A DNA stretch of 64,000 nucleotides, from contig NW_027183804.1 of assembly GCF_041296385.1 (NCBI RefSeq), positions 3,658,001 through 3,722,000 of the forward strand. The letters run 5' to 3'. The notes under the pieces are model-generated. The model was given only the letters and a program-made list of their open reading frames with translations, did not search any database and was not told the origin of the DNA. Position 1 is the first letter of the stretch, and each line of letters opens with the position of its first letter. Made by a program: the position numbers and the translations under genes. Shown here in pieces: positions 35,422 through 48,705 of this stretch. Source of the DNA: Aphelocoma coerulescens. Its lineage: Eukaryota > Chordata > Aves > Passeriformes > Corvidae.

Positions 35422-37635
35422 CTTTTGATGCAGCAGATGTTGCCAGCTGTGTTCAGCAGCTGTGGCTCAATGTTTCTGCAAAGCTTTTGTGTTCCTCATG
35501 GAACCAAGGAGCCTATGTGACACTGCAGGGGCTGATGGCATCAAGGAGACAATTGTGACAGTACAGAACCTCCTAGAAACAAGGCTCCATTGTGACACCG
35601 TGGGGAATCATGGACTCAAGGAGCCCATTGTGACACGGCCAGGCCGCATGGAACCAATGGTCCATTGTTACACGGCGGATTCAAGAAGACCATGGTGACA
35701 CCACGGAGCATCACGGAACCATAGTCCATTGTGACACAGCGGGGCCTCATGGAAACGAGGGCACCATTGTGGCAAAGCAGGGCCTAATGGAAGCATGGAG
35801 AGCATTGGGACATTGTGGGGAATCATGGAAGCATGGAGAGCATTGTGACACTAAGGAAACTCCTGGAACCAAGATGACCACTGGCACATCATGGAACCTC
35901 ATGGAAGCAAGCCTCCATGATGACTTTGGAGGGCCTCATGGAGCACAGGATCCATTGTGACACAGCAGGACCTGGTGCAACCAAGGAGTCTTTGTGATAC
36001 TCCAGATCCGCATGGAAGCCAGGGTGCACTGAGACACAGCGGGGCCTTGTTGGAACCAAAGACACCTCTGCAAAAAGCAGGCGAGCTCATAGAAGCAAGG
36101 AGTCCATTGTTACAACATCAAACCTGTGGAACCAAGGGACCATTGTGACACTGCGGGGCCTCATGGAACCAATTGTCCATGATGACAATGCGGATCAAAG
36201 GAGACCATGGTGACACTGCGGAACCGCATGGAACCAAGGAGCCATTGTGACACAGTGGGGCCTCATGGAATCAAGGAGACCATTGTGACCCAGGTGTTGC
36301 ATGTGAAGGCAAGGAGCCATTGTGCCACTTTGGGCTTCTTCCCTTGAGCTCTGCAGCTGGCTGTCCCAGCCCAGCGCACCATGTGCCACCTGCTCTCCTC
36401 AGGCCTCTGCCTGCACACAGGCCCAGGAGAAGTTTTCCTGTTTGCAAGGAAAGAATGGAAAAGCCTGAGCAGGTTTCCTAAACAACAAACCCCGCTCAGG
36501 AGCCACATGCTCAGTACAGGCTGCCTGGAACGATGGCCCCTTTCTACAAGGGTCAGTGTGAGCAGGAATGATCTCTGGGAGCAGAATTCTCGGAGTCTTT
36601 CCACTGAATTCTCTGTGCCTGTGTCTTGGGGTGACTTTAGGATGTGTATCCCCTATGGCTGCTCTATGCCCAGAAGTTAACTTGGTGCATTTCTGTGCCT
36701 TTCAACTGAGCCTGAGAGGGGGGAGAGGAAAAAAAACTGGACAAACTTCTCAGAGCGTTTGTTCAAGGACACACATACACACTCCTCTGCATCCTGCTTG
36801 CAGCAAGAGTGCAGGAAGCAACCTTCTTGCTTTTGAGCCAGTTTTCAGCTCCTTTTCTCTGCAGGGAGATGGAGAGTTGAACTTTGTTCTCCTGGGACTT
36901 CGGGGGTTTTTTTTCCCTTCTTCTCTTCTTGACTGTTTCAACATCAGACCACACTGGGACAATTTTCGCCCGAGGTGGGGGCCCTGAATGTGGGCCCATG
37001 AGCCAGCTCCAAGGAGGAGGAGGGAGACTACACCTCCAGAAGTGTTGGGGTTCCTCCCCCCTGCCATGAGGTCATGGGAGAGGGGACCCTGGGGTAGAGG
37101 CATGGCCTGGGCACAGGGTCTCCCTGCTCCCTGCTCACATGTGCCCTAATCCTGTTCAGCACTGGTTATTTTGTGTTGCCCTGTGCCAGGAGGGCCCTGC
37201 TTGTCCCGGGATTGCTCAGTTCTTTGGCAGTGCCCCGCCCATGTGGCTGGAGAAGAAAGAGCTCTGAAACTTCTCTCAAGAATCGCTCCCTATTTCTTTC
37301 CACGGGCCTCGCTGTCTAGGGATGTTTCAGGAGACCCCACTGAAACACGGAAGGACTCTCCAATTATCCCAGCTTTCTCTCCACAGCGAGAGGTTTGAAT
37401 ATTTAGCATTGTTATCCTTTTGCTGTGTGTTTGTTAAATAAAGAGTTTCTATCTGTTTCACTTTCTTCCAAGGAAAATTCTTTTTTCCCGAACCTGGTGG
37501 GGGAGGGCTGGGTGTAACCTGCCTTCAACCAGAGGATATTTTCCTCCAGATTTGTCCAGACCGGCACAGCCTGTCCTTTCCCTGGGGCTCTGTTGCAGAT
37601 GGAAGCTGCTGGTGCCATTCTCAGCTTGAAGCCCT
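35422..37635 (+). repeat. Array unit 17 (type A)
   Basis: Short form, T568/C587, G901, C983, G1000, G1171. Confidence 0.97.
36611..37568 (+). mobile_element. LTR-like segment, unit 17 (type A)
   Basis: G1547, A1694. G2001 (as in units 13 and 15) is here combined with G2034, A2049 and G2166. AATAAA at 37437-37442. Confidence 0.6.
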
Positions 37636-39849
37636 CTTTTGATGCAGCAGATGTTGCCAGCTGTGTTCAGCAGCTGTGGCTCAATGTTTCTGCAAAGCTT
37701 TTGTGTTCCTCATGGAACCAAGGAGCCTATGTGACACTGCAGGGGCTGATGGCATCAAGGAGACAATTGTGACAGTACAGAACCTCCTAGAAACAAGGCT
37801 CCATTGTGACACCGTGGGGAATCATGGACTCAAGGAGCCCATTGTGACACGGCCAGGCCGCATGGAACCAATGGTCCATTGTTACACGGCGGATTCAAGA
37901 AGACCATGGTGACACCACGGAGCATCACGGAACCATAGTCCATTGTGACACAGCGGGGCCTCATGGAAACGAGGGCACCATTGTGGCAAAGCAGGGCCTA
38001 ATGGAAGCATGGAGAGCATTGGGACATTGTGGGGAATCATGGAAGCATGGAGAGCATTGTGACACTAAGGAAACTCCTGGAACCAAGATGACCACTGGCA
38101 CATCATGGAACCTCATGGAAGCAAGCCTCCATGATGACTTTGGAGGGCCTCATGGAGCACAGGATCCATTGTGACACAGCAGGACCTGGTGCAACCAAGG
38201 AGTCTTTGTGATACTCCAGATCCGCATGGAAGCCAGGGTGCACTGAGACACAGCGGGGCCTTGTTGGAACCAAAGACACCTCTGCAAAAAGCAGGCGAGC
38301 TCATAGAAGCAAGGAGTCCATTGTTACAACATCAAACCTGTGGAACCAAGGGACCATTGTGACACTGCGGGGCCTCATGGAACCAATTGTCCATGATGAC
38401 AATGCGGATCAAAGGAGACCATGGTGACACTGCGGAACCGCATGGAACCAAGGAGCCATTGTGACACAGTGGGGCCTCATGGAATCAAGGAGACCATTGT
38501 GACCCAGGTGTTGCATGTGAAGGCAAGGAGCCATTGTGCCACTTTGGGCTTCTTCCCTTGAGCTCTGCAGCTGGCTGTCCCAGCCCAGCGCACCATGTGC
38601 CACCTGCTCTCCTCAGGGCTCTGCCTGCACACAGCCCCAGGAGAAGTTTTCCTGTTTGCAAGGAAAGAATGGAAAAGCCTGAGCAGGTTTCCTAAACAAC
38701 AAACCCCGCTCAGGAGCCACATGCTCAGTACAGGCTGCCTGGAACGATGGCCCCTTTCTACAAGGGTCAGTGTGAGCAGGAATGATCTCTGGGAGCAGAA
38801 TTCTCGGAGTCTTTCCACTGAATTCTCTGTGCCTGTGTCTTGGGGTGACTTTAGGATGTGTATCCCCTATGGCTGCTCTATGCCCAGAAGTTAACTTGGT
38901 GCATTTCTGTGCCTTTCAACTGAGCCTGAGAGGGGGGAGAGGAAAAAAAACTGGACAAACTTCTCAGAGCGTTTGTTCAAGGACACACATACACACTCCT
39001 CTGCATCCTGCTTGCAGCAAGAGTGCAGGAAGCAACCTTCTTGCTTTTGAGCCAGTTTTCAGCTCCTTTTCTCTGCAGGGAGATGGAGAGTTGAACTTTG
39101 TTCTCCTGGGACTTCGGGGGTTTTTTTTCCCTTCTTCTCTTCTTGACTGTTTCAACATCAGACCACACTGGGACAATTTTCGCCCGAGGTGGGGGCCCTG
39201 AATGTGGGCCCATGAGCCAGCTCCAAGGAGGAGGAGGGAGACTACACCTCCAGAAGTGTTGGGGTTCCTCCCCCCTGCCATGAGGTCATGGGAGAGGGGA
39301 CCCTGGGGTAGAGGCATGGCCTGGGCACGGGGTCTCCCTGCTCCCTGCTCACATGTGCCCTAATCCTGTTCAGCACTGGTTATTTTGTGTTGCCCTGTGC
39401 CAGGAGGGCCCTGCTTGTCCCGGGATTGCTCAGTTCTTTGGCAGTGCCCCGCCCATGTGGCTGGAGAAGAAAGAGCTCTGAAACTTCTCTCAAGAATCGC
39501 TCCCTATTTCTTTCCACGGGCCTCGCTGTCTAGGGATGTTTCAGGAGACCCCACTGAAACACGGAAGGACTCTCCAATTATCCCAGCTTTCTCTCCACAG
39601 CGAGAGGTTTGAATATTTAGCATTGTTATCCTTTTCCTGTGTGTTTGTTAAATAAAGAGTTTCTATCTGTTTCACTTTCTTCCAAGGAAAATTCTTTTTT
39701 CCCGAACCTGGTGTGGGAGGGCTGGGTGTAACCTGCCTTCAACCAGAGGATATTTTCCTCCAGATTTGTCCAGACCGGCACAGCCTGTCCTTTCCCTGGG
39801 TCTCTGTTGCAGATGGAAGCTGCTGGTGCCATTCTCAGCTTGAAGCCCT
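37636..39849 (+). repeat. Array unit 18 (type A with C1000)
   Basis: T568/C587, G901, G983 and C1000. C1000 is otherwise found in full B units and in units 23, 25 and 28, so this is a mixed combination. Confidence 0.97.
38825..39782 (+). mobile_element. LTR-like segment, unit 18 (type A)
   Basis: G1547, G1694. The end has G2034, A2049, T2079, G2128 and T2166, a mixed set. AATAAA at 39651-39656. Confidence 0.6.
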
Positions 39850-42064
39850 CTTTTGATGCAGCAGATGTTGCCAGCTGTGTTCAGCAGCTGTGGCTCAATG
39901 TTTCTGCAAAGCTTTTGTGTTCCTCATGGAACCAAGGAGCCTATGTGACACTGCAGGGGCTGATGGCATCAAGGAGACAATTGTGACAGTACAGAACCTC
40001 CTAGAAACAAGGCTCCATTGTGACACCGTGGGGAATCATGGACTCAAGGAGCCCATTGTGACACGGCCAGGCCGCATGGAACCAATAGTCCATTGTTACA
40101 CGGCGGATTCAAGAAGACCATGGTGACACCACGGAGCATCATGGAACCATACGTCCATTGTGACACAGCGGGGCCTCATGGAAACGAGGGCACCATTGTG
40201 GCAAAGCAGGGCCTAATGGAAGCATGGAGAGCATTGGGACATTGTGGGGAATCATGGAAGCATGGAGAGCATTGTGACACTAAGGAAACTCCTGGAAGCA
40301 AGATGACCACTGGCACATCATGGAACCTCATGGAAGCAAGCCTCCATGATGACTTTGGAGGGCCTCATGGAGCACAGGATCCATTGTGACACAGCAGGAC
40401 CTGGTGCAACCAAGGAGCCTTTGTGATACTCCAGATGCGCATGGAAGCCAGGGTGCACTGAGACACAGCGGGGCCTTGTTGGAACCAAAGACACCTCTGC
40501 AAAAAGCAGGCGAGCTCATAGAAGCAAGGAGTCCATTGTTACAACATAAAACCTGTGGAACCAAGGGACCATTGTGACACTGCGGGGCCTCATGGAACCA
40601 ATTGTCCATGATGACAATGCGGATCAAAGGAGACCATGGTGACACTGCGGAACCGCATGGAACCAAGGAGCCATTGTGACACAGTGGGGCCTCATGGAAT
40701 CAAGGAGACCATTGTGACCCAGGTGTTGCATGTGAAGGCAAGGAGCCATTGTGCCACTTTGGGCTTCTTCCCTTGAGCTCTGCAGCTGGCTGTCCCAGCC
40801 CAGCGCACCATGTGCCACCTGCTCTCCTCAGGCCTCTGCCTGCACACAGGCCCAGGAGAAGTTTTCCTGTTTGCAAGGAAAGAATGGAAAAGCCTGAGCA
40901 GGTTTCCTAAACAACAAACCCCGCTCAGGAGCCACATGCTCAGTACAGGCTGCCTGGAACGATGGCCCCTTTCTACAAGGGTCAGTGTGAGCAGGAATGA
41001 TCTCTGGGAGCAGAATTCTCGGAGTCTTTCCACTGAATTCTCTGTGCCTGTGTCTTGGGGTGACTTTAGGATGTGTATCCCCTATGGCTGCTCTATGCCC
41101 AGAAGTTAACTTGGTGCATTTCTGTGCCTTTCAACTGAGCCTGAGAGGGGGGAGAGGAAAAAAAACCGGACAAACTTCTCAGAGCGTTTGTTCAAGGACA
41201 CACATACACACTCCTCTGCATCCTGCTTGCAGCAAGAGTGCAGGAAGCAACCTTCTTGCTTTTGAGCCAGTTTTCAGCTCCTTTTCTCTGCAGGGAGATG
41301 GAGAGTTGAACTTTGTTCTCCTGGGACTTCGGGGGTTTTTTTTCCCTTCTTCTCTTCTTGACTGTTTCAACATCAGACCACACTGGGACAATTTTCGCCC
41401 GAGGTGGGGGCCCTGAATGTGGGCCCATGAGCCAGCTCCAAGGAGGAGGAGGGAGACTACACCTCCAGAAGTGTTGGGGTTCCTCCCCCCTGCCATGAGG
41501 TCATGGGAGAGGGGACCCTGGGGTAGAGGCATGGCCTGGGCACAGGGTCTCCCTGCTCCCTGCTCACATGTGCCCTAATCCTGTTCAGCACTGGTTATTT
41601 TGTGTTGCCCTGTGCCAGGAGGGCCCTGCTTGTCCCGGGATTGCTCAGTTCTTTGGCAGTGCCCCGCCCATGTGGCTGGAGAAGAAAGAGCTCTGAAACT
41701 TCTCCCAAGAATCGCTCCCTATTTCTTTCCACGGGCCTCGCTGTCTAGGGATGTTTCAGGAGACCCCACTGAAACACGGAAGGACTCTCCAATTATCCCA
41801 GCTTTCTCTCCACAGCGAGAGGTTTCAATATTTAGCATTGTTATCCTTTTCCTGTGTGTTTGTTAAATAAAGAGTTTCTATCTGTTTCACTTTCTTCCAA
41901 GGAAAATTCTTTTTTCCCGAACCTGGTGGGGGAGGGCTGGGTGTAACCTGCCTTCAACCAGAGGATATTTTCCTCCAGATTTGTCCAGACCGGCACAGCC
42001 TGTCCTTTCCCTGGGGCTCTGTTGCAGATGGAAGCTGCTGGTGCCATTCTCAGCTTGAAGCCCT
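39850..42064 (+). repeat. Array unit 19 (mosaic, 2,215 bp)
   Basis: A238 and G253 of type A, but T293 plus the insertion near 302 and G448 of type B, then A698, C983, G1000, G1171. It has the insertion without the shortened G/T run, which makes it the longest unit. Confidence 0.97.
41040..41997 (+). mobile_element. LTR-like segment, unit 19 (mosaic)
   Basis: C1317 in a type A background. C1855 (window 41705) and C1976 (window 41826) are shared with unit 16. AATAAA at 41866-41871. Confidence 0.6.
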
Positions 42065-44278
42065 CTTTTGATGCAGCAGATGTTGCCAGCTGTGTTCAGC
42101 AGCTGTGGCTCAATGTTTCTGCAAAGCTTTTGTGTTCCTCATGGAACCAAGGAGCCTATGTGACACTGCAGGGGCTGATGGCATCAAGGAGACAATTGTG
42201 ACAGTACAGAACCTCCTAGAAACAAGGCTCCATTGTGACACCGTGGGGAATCATGGACTCAAGGAGCCCATTGTGACACGGCCAGGCCGCATGGAACCAA
42301 TGGTCCATTGTTACACGGCGGATTCAAGAAGACCATGGTGACACCACGGAGCATCACGGAACCATAGTCCATTGTGACACAGCGGGGCCTCATGGAAACG
42401 AGGGCACCATTGTGGCAAAGCAGGGCCTAATGGAAGCATGGAGAGCATTGGGACATTGTGGGGAATCATGGAAGCATGGAGAGCATTGTGACACTAAGGA
42501 AACTCCTGGAACCAAGATGACCACTGGCACATCATGGAACCTCATGGAAGCAAGCCTCCATGATGACTTTGGAGGGCCTCATGGAGCACAGGATCCATTG
42601 TGACACAGCAGGACCTGGTGCAACCAAGGAGTCTTTGTGATACTCCAGATCCGCATGGAAGCCAGGGTGCACTGAGACACAGCGGGGCCTTGTTGGAACC
42701 AAAGACACCTCTGCAAAAAGCAGGCGAGCTCATAGAAGCAAGGAGTCCATTGTTACAACATCAAACCTGTGGAACCAAGGGACCATTGTGACACTGCGGG
42801 GCCTCATGGAACCAATTGTCCATGATGACAATGCGGATCAAAGGAGACCATGGTGACACTGCGGAACCGCATGGAACCAAGGAGCCATTGTGACACAGTG
42901 GGGCCTCATGGAATCAAGGAGACCATTGTGACCCAGGTGTTGCATGTGAAGGCAAGGAGCCATTGTGCCACTTTGGGCTTCTTCCCTTGAGCTCTGCAGC
43001 TGGCTGTCCCAGCCCAGCGCACCATGTGCCACCTGCTCTCCTCAGGCCTCTGCCTGCACACAGGCCCAGGAGAAGTTTTCCTGTTTGCAAGGAAAGAATG
43101 GAAAAGCCTGAGCAGGTTTCCTAAACAACAAACCCCGCTCAGGAGCCACATGCTCAGTACAGGCTGCCTGGAACGATGGCCCCTTTCTACAAGGGTCAGT
43201 GTGAGCAGGAATGATCTCTGGGAGCAGAATTCTCAGAGTCTTTCCACTGAATTCTCTGTGCCTGTGTCTTGGGGTGACTTTAGGATGTGTATCCCCTATG
43301 GCTGCTCTATGCCCAGAAGTTAACTTGGTGCATTTCTGTGCCTTTCAACTGAGCCTGAGAGGGGGGAGAGGAAAAAAAACTGGACAAACTTCTCAGAGCG
43401 TTTGTTCAAGGACACACATACACACTCCTCTGCATCCTGCTTGCAGCAAGAGTGCAGGAAGCAACCTTCTTGCTTTTGAGCCAGTTTTCAGCTCCTTTTC
43501 TCTGCAGGGAGATGGAGAGTTGAACTTTGTTCTCCTGGGACTTCGGGGGTTTTTTTTCCCTTCTTCTCTTCTTGACTGTTTCAACATCAGACCACACTGG
43601 GACAATTTTCGCCCGAGGTGGGGGCCCTGAATGTGGGCCCATGAGCCAGCTCCAAGGAGGAGGAGGGAGACTACACCTCCAGAAGTGTTGGGGTTCCTCC
43701 CCCCTGCCATGAGGTCATGGGAGAGGGGACCCTGGGGTAGAGGCATGGCCTGGGCACGGGGTCTCCCTGCTCCCTGCTCACATGTGCCCTAATCCTGTTC
43801 AGCACTGGTTATTTTGTGTTGCCCTGTGCCAGGAGGGCCCTGCTTGTCCCGGGATTGCTCAGTTCTTTGGCAGTGCCCCGCCCATGTGGCTGGAGAAGAA
43901 AGAGCTCTGAAACTTCTCTCAAGAATCGCTCCCTATTTCTTTCCACGGGCCTCGCTGTCTAGGGATGTTTCAGGAGACCCCACTGAAACACGGAAGGACT
44001 CTCCAATTATCCCAGCTTTCTCTCCACAGCGAGAGGTTTGAATATTTAGCATTGTTATCCTTTTCCTGTGTGTTTGTTAAATAAAGAGTTTCTATCTGTT
44101 TCACTTTCTTCCGAGGAAAATTCTTTTTTCCCGAACCTGGTGGGGGAGGGCTGGGTGTAACCTGCCTTCAACCAGAGGATATTTTCCTCCACATTTGTCC
44201 AGACCGGCACAGCCTGTCCTTTCCCTGGGTCTCTGTTGCAGATGGAAGCTGCTGGTGCCATTCTCAGCTTGAAGCCCT
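42065..44278 (+). repeat. Array unit 20 (type A with A1171)
   Basis: Short form, T568/C587, C983, G1000. A1171 is the only B-core marker. Confidence 0.97.
43254..44211 (+). mobile_element. LTR-like segment, unit 20 (type A)
   Basis: T1317, A1387/C1391, G1694. The end has G2034 with G2049, C2128 and T2166, a recombinant-looking combination. AATAAA at 44080-44085. Confidence 0.6.
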
Positions 44279-46491
44279 CTTTTGATGCAGCAGATGTTGC
44301 CAGCTGTGTTCAGCAGCTGTGGCTCAATGTTTCTGCAAAGCTTTTGTGTTCCTCATGGAACCAAGGAGCCTATGTGACACTGCAGGGGCTGATGGCATCA
44401 AGGAGACAATTGTGACAGTACAGAACCTCCTAGAAACAAGGCTCCATTGTGACACCGTGGGGAATCATGGACTCAAGGAGCCCATTGTGACACGGCCAGG
44501 CCGCATGGAACCAATGGTCCATTGTTACACGGCGGATTCAAGAAGACCATGGTGACACCACGGAGCATCACGGAACCATAGTCCATTGTGACACAGCGGG
44601 GCCTCATGGAAACGAGGGCACCATTGTGGCAAAGCAGGGCCTAATGGAAGCATGGAGAGCATTGGGACATTGTGGGGAATCATGGAAGCATGGAGAGCAT
44701 TGTGACACTAAGGAAACTCCTGGAACCAAGATGACCACTGGCACATCATGGAACCTCATGGAAGCAAGCCTCCATGATGACTTTGGAGGGCCTCATGGAG
44801 CACAGGATCCATTGTGACACAGCAGGACCTGGTGCAACCAAGGAGCCTTTGTGATACTCCAGATCCGCATGGAAGCCAGGGTGCACTGAGACACAGCGGG
44901 GCCTTGTTGGAACCAAAGACACCTCTGCAAAAAGCAGGCGAGCTCATAGAAGCAAGGAGTCCATTGTTACAACATCAAACCTGTGGAACCAAGGGACCAT
45001 TGTGACACTGCGGGGCCTCATGGAACCAATTGTCCATGATGACAATGCGGATCAAAGGAGACCATGGTGACACTGCGGAACCGCATGGAACCAAGGAGCC
45101 ATTGTGACACAGTGGGGCCTCATGGAATCAAGGAGACCATTGTGACCCAGGTGTTGCATGTGAAGGCAAGGAGCCATTGTGCCACTTTGGGCTTCTTCCC
45201 TTGAGCTCTGCAGCTGGCTGTCCCAGCCCAGCGCACCATGTGCCACCTGCTCTCCTCAGGCCTCTGCCTGCACACAGGCCCAGGAGAAGTTTTCCTGTTT
45301 GCAAGGAAAGAATGGAAAAGCCTGAGCAGGTTTCCTAAACAACAAACCCCGCTCAGGAGCCACATGCTCAGTACAGGCTGCCTGGAACGATGGCCCCTTT
45401 CTACAAGGGTCAGTGTGAGCAGGAATGATCTCTGGGAGCAGAATTCTCGGAGTCTTTCCACTGAATTCTCTGTGCCTGTGTCTTGGGGTGACTTTAGGAT
45501 GTGTATCCCCTATGGCTGCTCTATGCCCAGAAGTTAACTTGGTGCATTTCTGTGCCTTTCAACTGAGCCTGAGAGGGGGGAGAGGAAAAAAAACTGGACA
45601 AACTTCTCAGAGCGTTTGTTCAAGGACACACATACACACTCCTCTGCATCCTGCTTGCAGCAAGAGTGCAGGAAGCAACCTTCTTGCTTTTGAGCCAGTT
45701 TTCAGCTCCTTTTCTCTGCAGGGAGATGGAGAGTTGAACTTTGTTCTCCTGGGACTTCGGGGGTTTTTGTTCCCTTCTTCTCTTCTTGACTGTTTCAACA
45801 TCAGACCACACTGGGACAATTTTCGCCCGAGGTGGGGGCCCTGAATGTGGGCCCATGAGCCAGCTCCAAGGAGGAGGAGGGAGACTACACCTCCAGAAGT
45901 GTTGGGGTTCCTCCCCCCTGCCATGAGGTCATGGGAGAGGGGACCCTGGGGGAGAGGCATGGCCTGGGCACGGGGTCTCCCTGCTCCCTGCTCACATGTG
46001 CCCTAATCCTGTTCAGCACTGGTTATTTTGTGTTGCCCTGTGCCAGGAGGGCCCTGCTTGTCCCGGGATTGCTCAGTTCTTTGGCAGTGCCCCGCCCATG
46101 TGGCTGGAGAAGAAAGAGCTCTGAAACTTCTCTCAAGAATCGTCCCTATTTCTTTCCACGGGCCTCGCTGTCTAGGGATGTTTCAGGAGACCCCACTGAA
46201 ACACGGAAGGACTCTCCAATTATCCCAGCTTTCTCTCCACAGCGAGAGGTTTGAATATTTAGCATTGTTATCCTTTTCCTGTGTGTTTGTTAAATAAAGA
46301 GTTTCTATCTGTTTCACTTTCTTCCAAGGAAAATTCTTTTTTCCCGAACCTGGTGGGGGAGGGCTGGGTGTAACCTGCCTTCAACCAGAGGATATTTTCC
46401 TCCACATTTGTCCAGACCGGCACAGCCTGTCCTTTCCCTGGGGCTCTGTTGCAGATGGAAGCTGCTGGTGCCATTCTCAGCTTGAAGCCCT
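44279..46491 (+). repeat. Array unit 21 (type A, 2,213 bp)
   Basis: C568 with C587, G901, C983, G1000, G1171. It is one base short because of a private deletion in its LTR part. Confidence 0.97.
45468..46424 (+). mobile_element. LTR-like segment, unit 21 (three private changes)
   Basis: Private T-to-G at 45769 (interrupting the T8 run) and at 45952, plus loss of one base at about 46141-46143. The last two open chance reading frames not seen in other units. AATAAA at 46293-46298. Confidence 0.6.
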
Positions 46492-48705
46492 CTTTTGATG
46501 CAGCAGATGTTGCCAGCTGTGTTCAGCAGCTGTGGCTCAATGTTTCTGCAAAGCTTTTGTGTTCCTCATGGAACCAAGGAGCCTTTGTGACACTGCAGGG
46601 GCTGATGGCATCAAGGAGACAATTGTGACAGTACAGAACCTCCTAGAAACAAGGCTCCATTGTGACACCGTGGGGAATCATGGACTCAAGGAGCCCATTG
46701 TGACACGGCCAGGCCGCATGGAACCAATGGTCCATTGTTACACGGCGGATTCAAGAAGACCATGGTGACACCACGGAGCATCACGGAACCATAGTCCATT
46801 GTGACACAGCGGGGCCTCATGGAAACGAGGGGTTCATTGTGGCAAAGCAGGGCCTAATGGAAGCATGGAGAGCATTGGGACATTGTGGGGAATCATGGAA
46901 GCATGGAGAGCATTGTGACACTAAGGAAACTCCTGGAACCAAGATGACCACTGGCACATCATGGAACCTCATGGAAGCAAGCCTCCATGATGACTTTGGA
47001 GGGCCTCATGGAGCACAGGATCCATTGTGACACAGCAGGACCTGGTGCAACCAAGGAGCCTTTGTGATACTCCAGATGCGCATGGAAGCCAGGGTGCACT
47101 GAGACACAGCGGGGCCTTGTTGGAACCAGAGACACCTCTGCAAAAAGCAGGCGAGCTCATAGAAGCAAGGAGTCCATTGTTACAACATCAAACCTGTGGA
47201 ACCAAGGGACCATTGTGACACTGCGGGGCCTCATGGAACCAATTGTCCATGATGACAATGCGGATCAAAGGAGACCATGGTGACACTGCGGAACCGCATG
47301 GAACCAAGGAGCCATTGTGACACAGTGGGGCCTCATGGAATCAAGGAGACCATTGTGACCCAGGTGTTGCATGTGAAGGCAAGGAGCCATTATGCCACTT
47401 TGGGCTTCTTCCCTTGAGCTCTGCAGCTGGCTGTCCCAGCCCAGCGCACCATGTGCCACCTGCTCTCCTCAGGCCTCTGCCTGCACACAGGCCCAGGAGA
47501 AGTTTTCCTGTTTGCAAGGAAAGAATGGAAAAGCCTGAGCAGGTTTCCTAAACAACAAAGCCCGCTCAGGAGCCACATGCTCAGTACAGGCTGCCTGGAA
47601 CGATGGCCCCTTTCTACAAAGGTCAGTGTGAGCAGGAATGATCTCTGGGAGCAGAATTCTCGGAGTCTTTCCACTGAATTCTCTGTGCCTGTGTCTTGGG
47701 GTGACTTTAGGATGTGTATCCCCTATGGCTGCTCTATGCCCAGAAGTTAACTTGGTGCATTTCTGTGCCTTTCAACTGAGCCTGAGAGGGGGGAGAGGAA
47801 AAAAAACTGGACAAACTTCTCAGAGCGTTTGTTCAAGGACACACATACACACTCCTCTGCATCCTGCTTGCAGCAAGAGTGCAGGAAGCAACCTTCTTGC
47901 TTTTGAGCCAGTTTTCAGCTCCTTTTCTCTGCAGGGAGATGGAGAGTTGAACTTTGTTCTCCTGGGACTTCGGGGGTTTTTTTTCCCTTCTTCTCTTCTT
48001 GACTGTTTCAACATCAGACCACACTGGGACAATTTTCTCCCGAGGTGGGGGCCCTGAATGTGGGCCCATGAGCCAGCTCCAAGGAGGAGGAGGGAGACTA
48101 CACCTCCAGAAGTGTTGGGGTTCCTCCCCCCTGCCATGAGGTCATGGGAGAGGGGACCCTGGGGTAGAGGCATGGCCTGGGCACGGGGTCTCCCTGCTCC
48201 CTGCTCACATGTGCCCTAATCCTGTTCAGCACTGGTTATTTTGTGTTGCCCTGTGCCAGGAGGGCCCTGCTTGTCCCGGGATTGCTCAGTTCTTTGGCAG
48301 TGCCCCGCCCATGTGGCTGGAGAAGAAAGAGCTCTGAAACTTCTCTCAAGAATCGCTCCCTATTTCTTTCCACGGGCCTCGCTGTCTAGGGATGTTTCAG
48401 GAGACCCCACTGAAACACGGAAGGACTCTCCAATTATCCCAGCTTTCTCTCCACAGCGAGAGGTTTGAATATTTAGCATTGTTATCCTTTTCCTGTGTGT
48501 TTGTTAAATAAATAGTTTCTATCTGTTTCACTTTCTTCCAAGGAAAATTCTTTTTTCCCGAACCTGGTGTGGGAGGGCTGGGTGTGACCTGCCTTCAACC
48601 AGAGGATATTTTCCTCCACATTTGTCCAGACCGGCACAGCCTGTCCTTTCCCTGGGGCTCTGTTGCAGATGGAAGCTGCTGGTGCCATTCTCAGCTTGAA
48701 GCCCT
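46492..48705 (+). repeat. Array unit 22 (right-hand subfamily)
   Basis: T94, G638, A901, C983, G1069, A1129. A private run of three adjacent substitutions lies at window 46832-46834. It is the first unit with A1129, which persists to the end of the window. Confidence 0.97.
47681..48638 (+). mobile_element. LTR-like segment, unit 22
   Basis: T1547, G1694. The end has T2022, T2079, G2095, C2128, as at the end of unit 24. AATAAA at 48507-48512. Confidence 0.6.

Noticed and set aside
45931..46254. 107-aa plus-strand frame seen only in unit 21
   Set aside because: Created by a private T-to-G at 45952 and a one-base deletion near 46142; it is absent from all other units.
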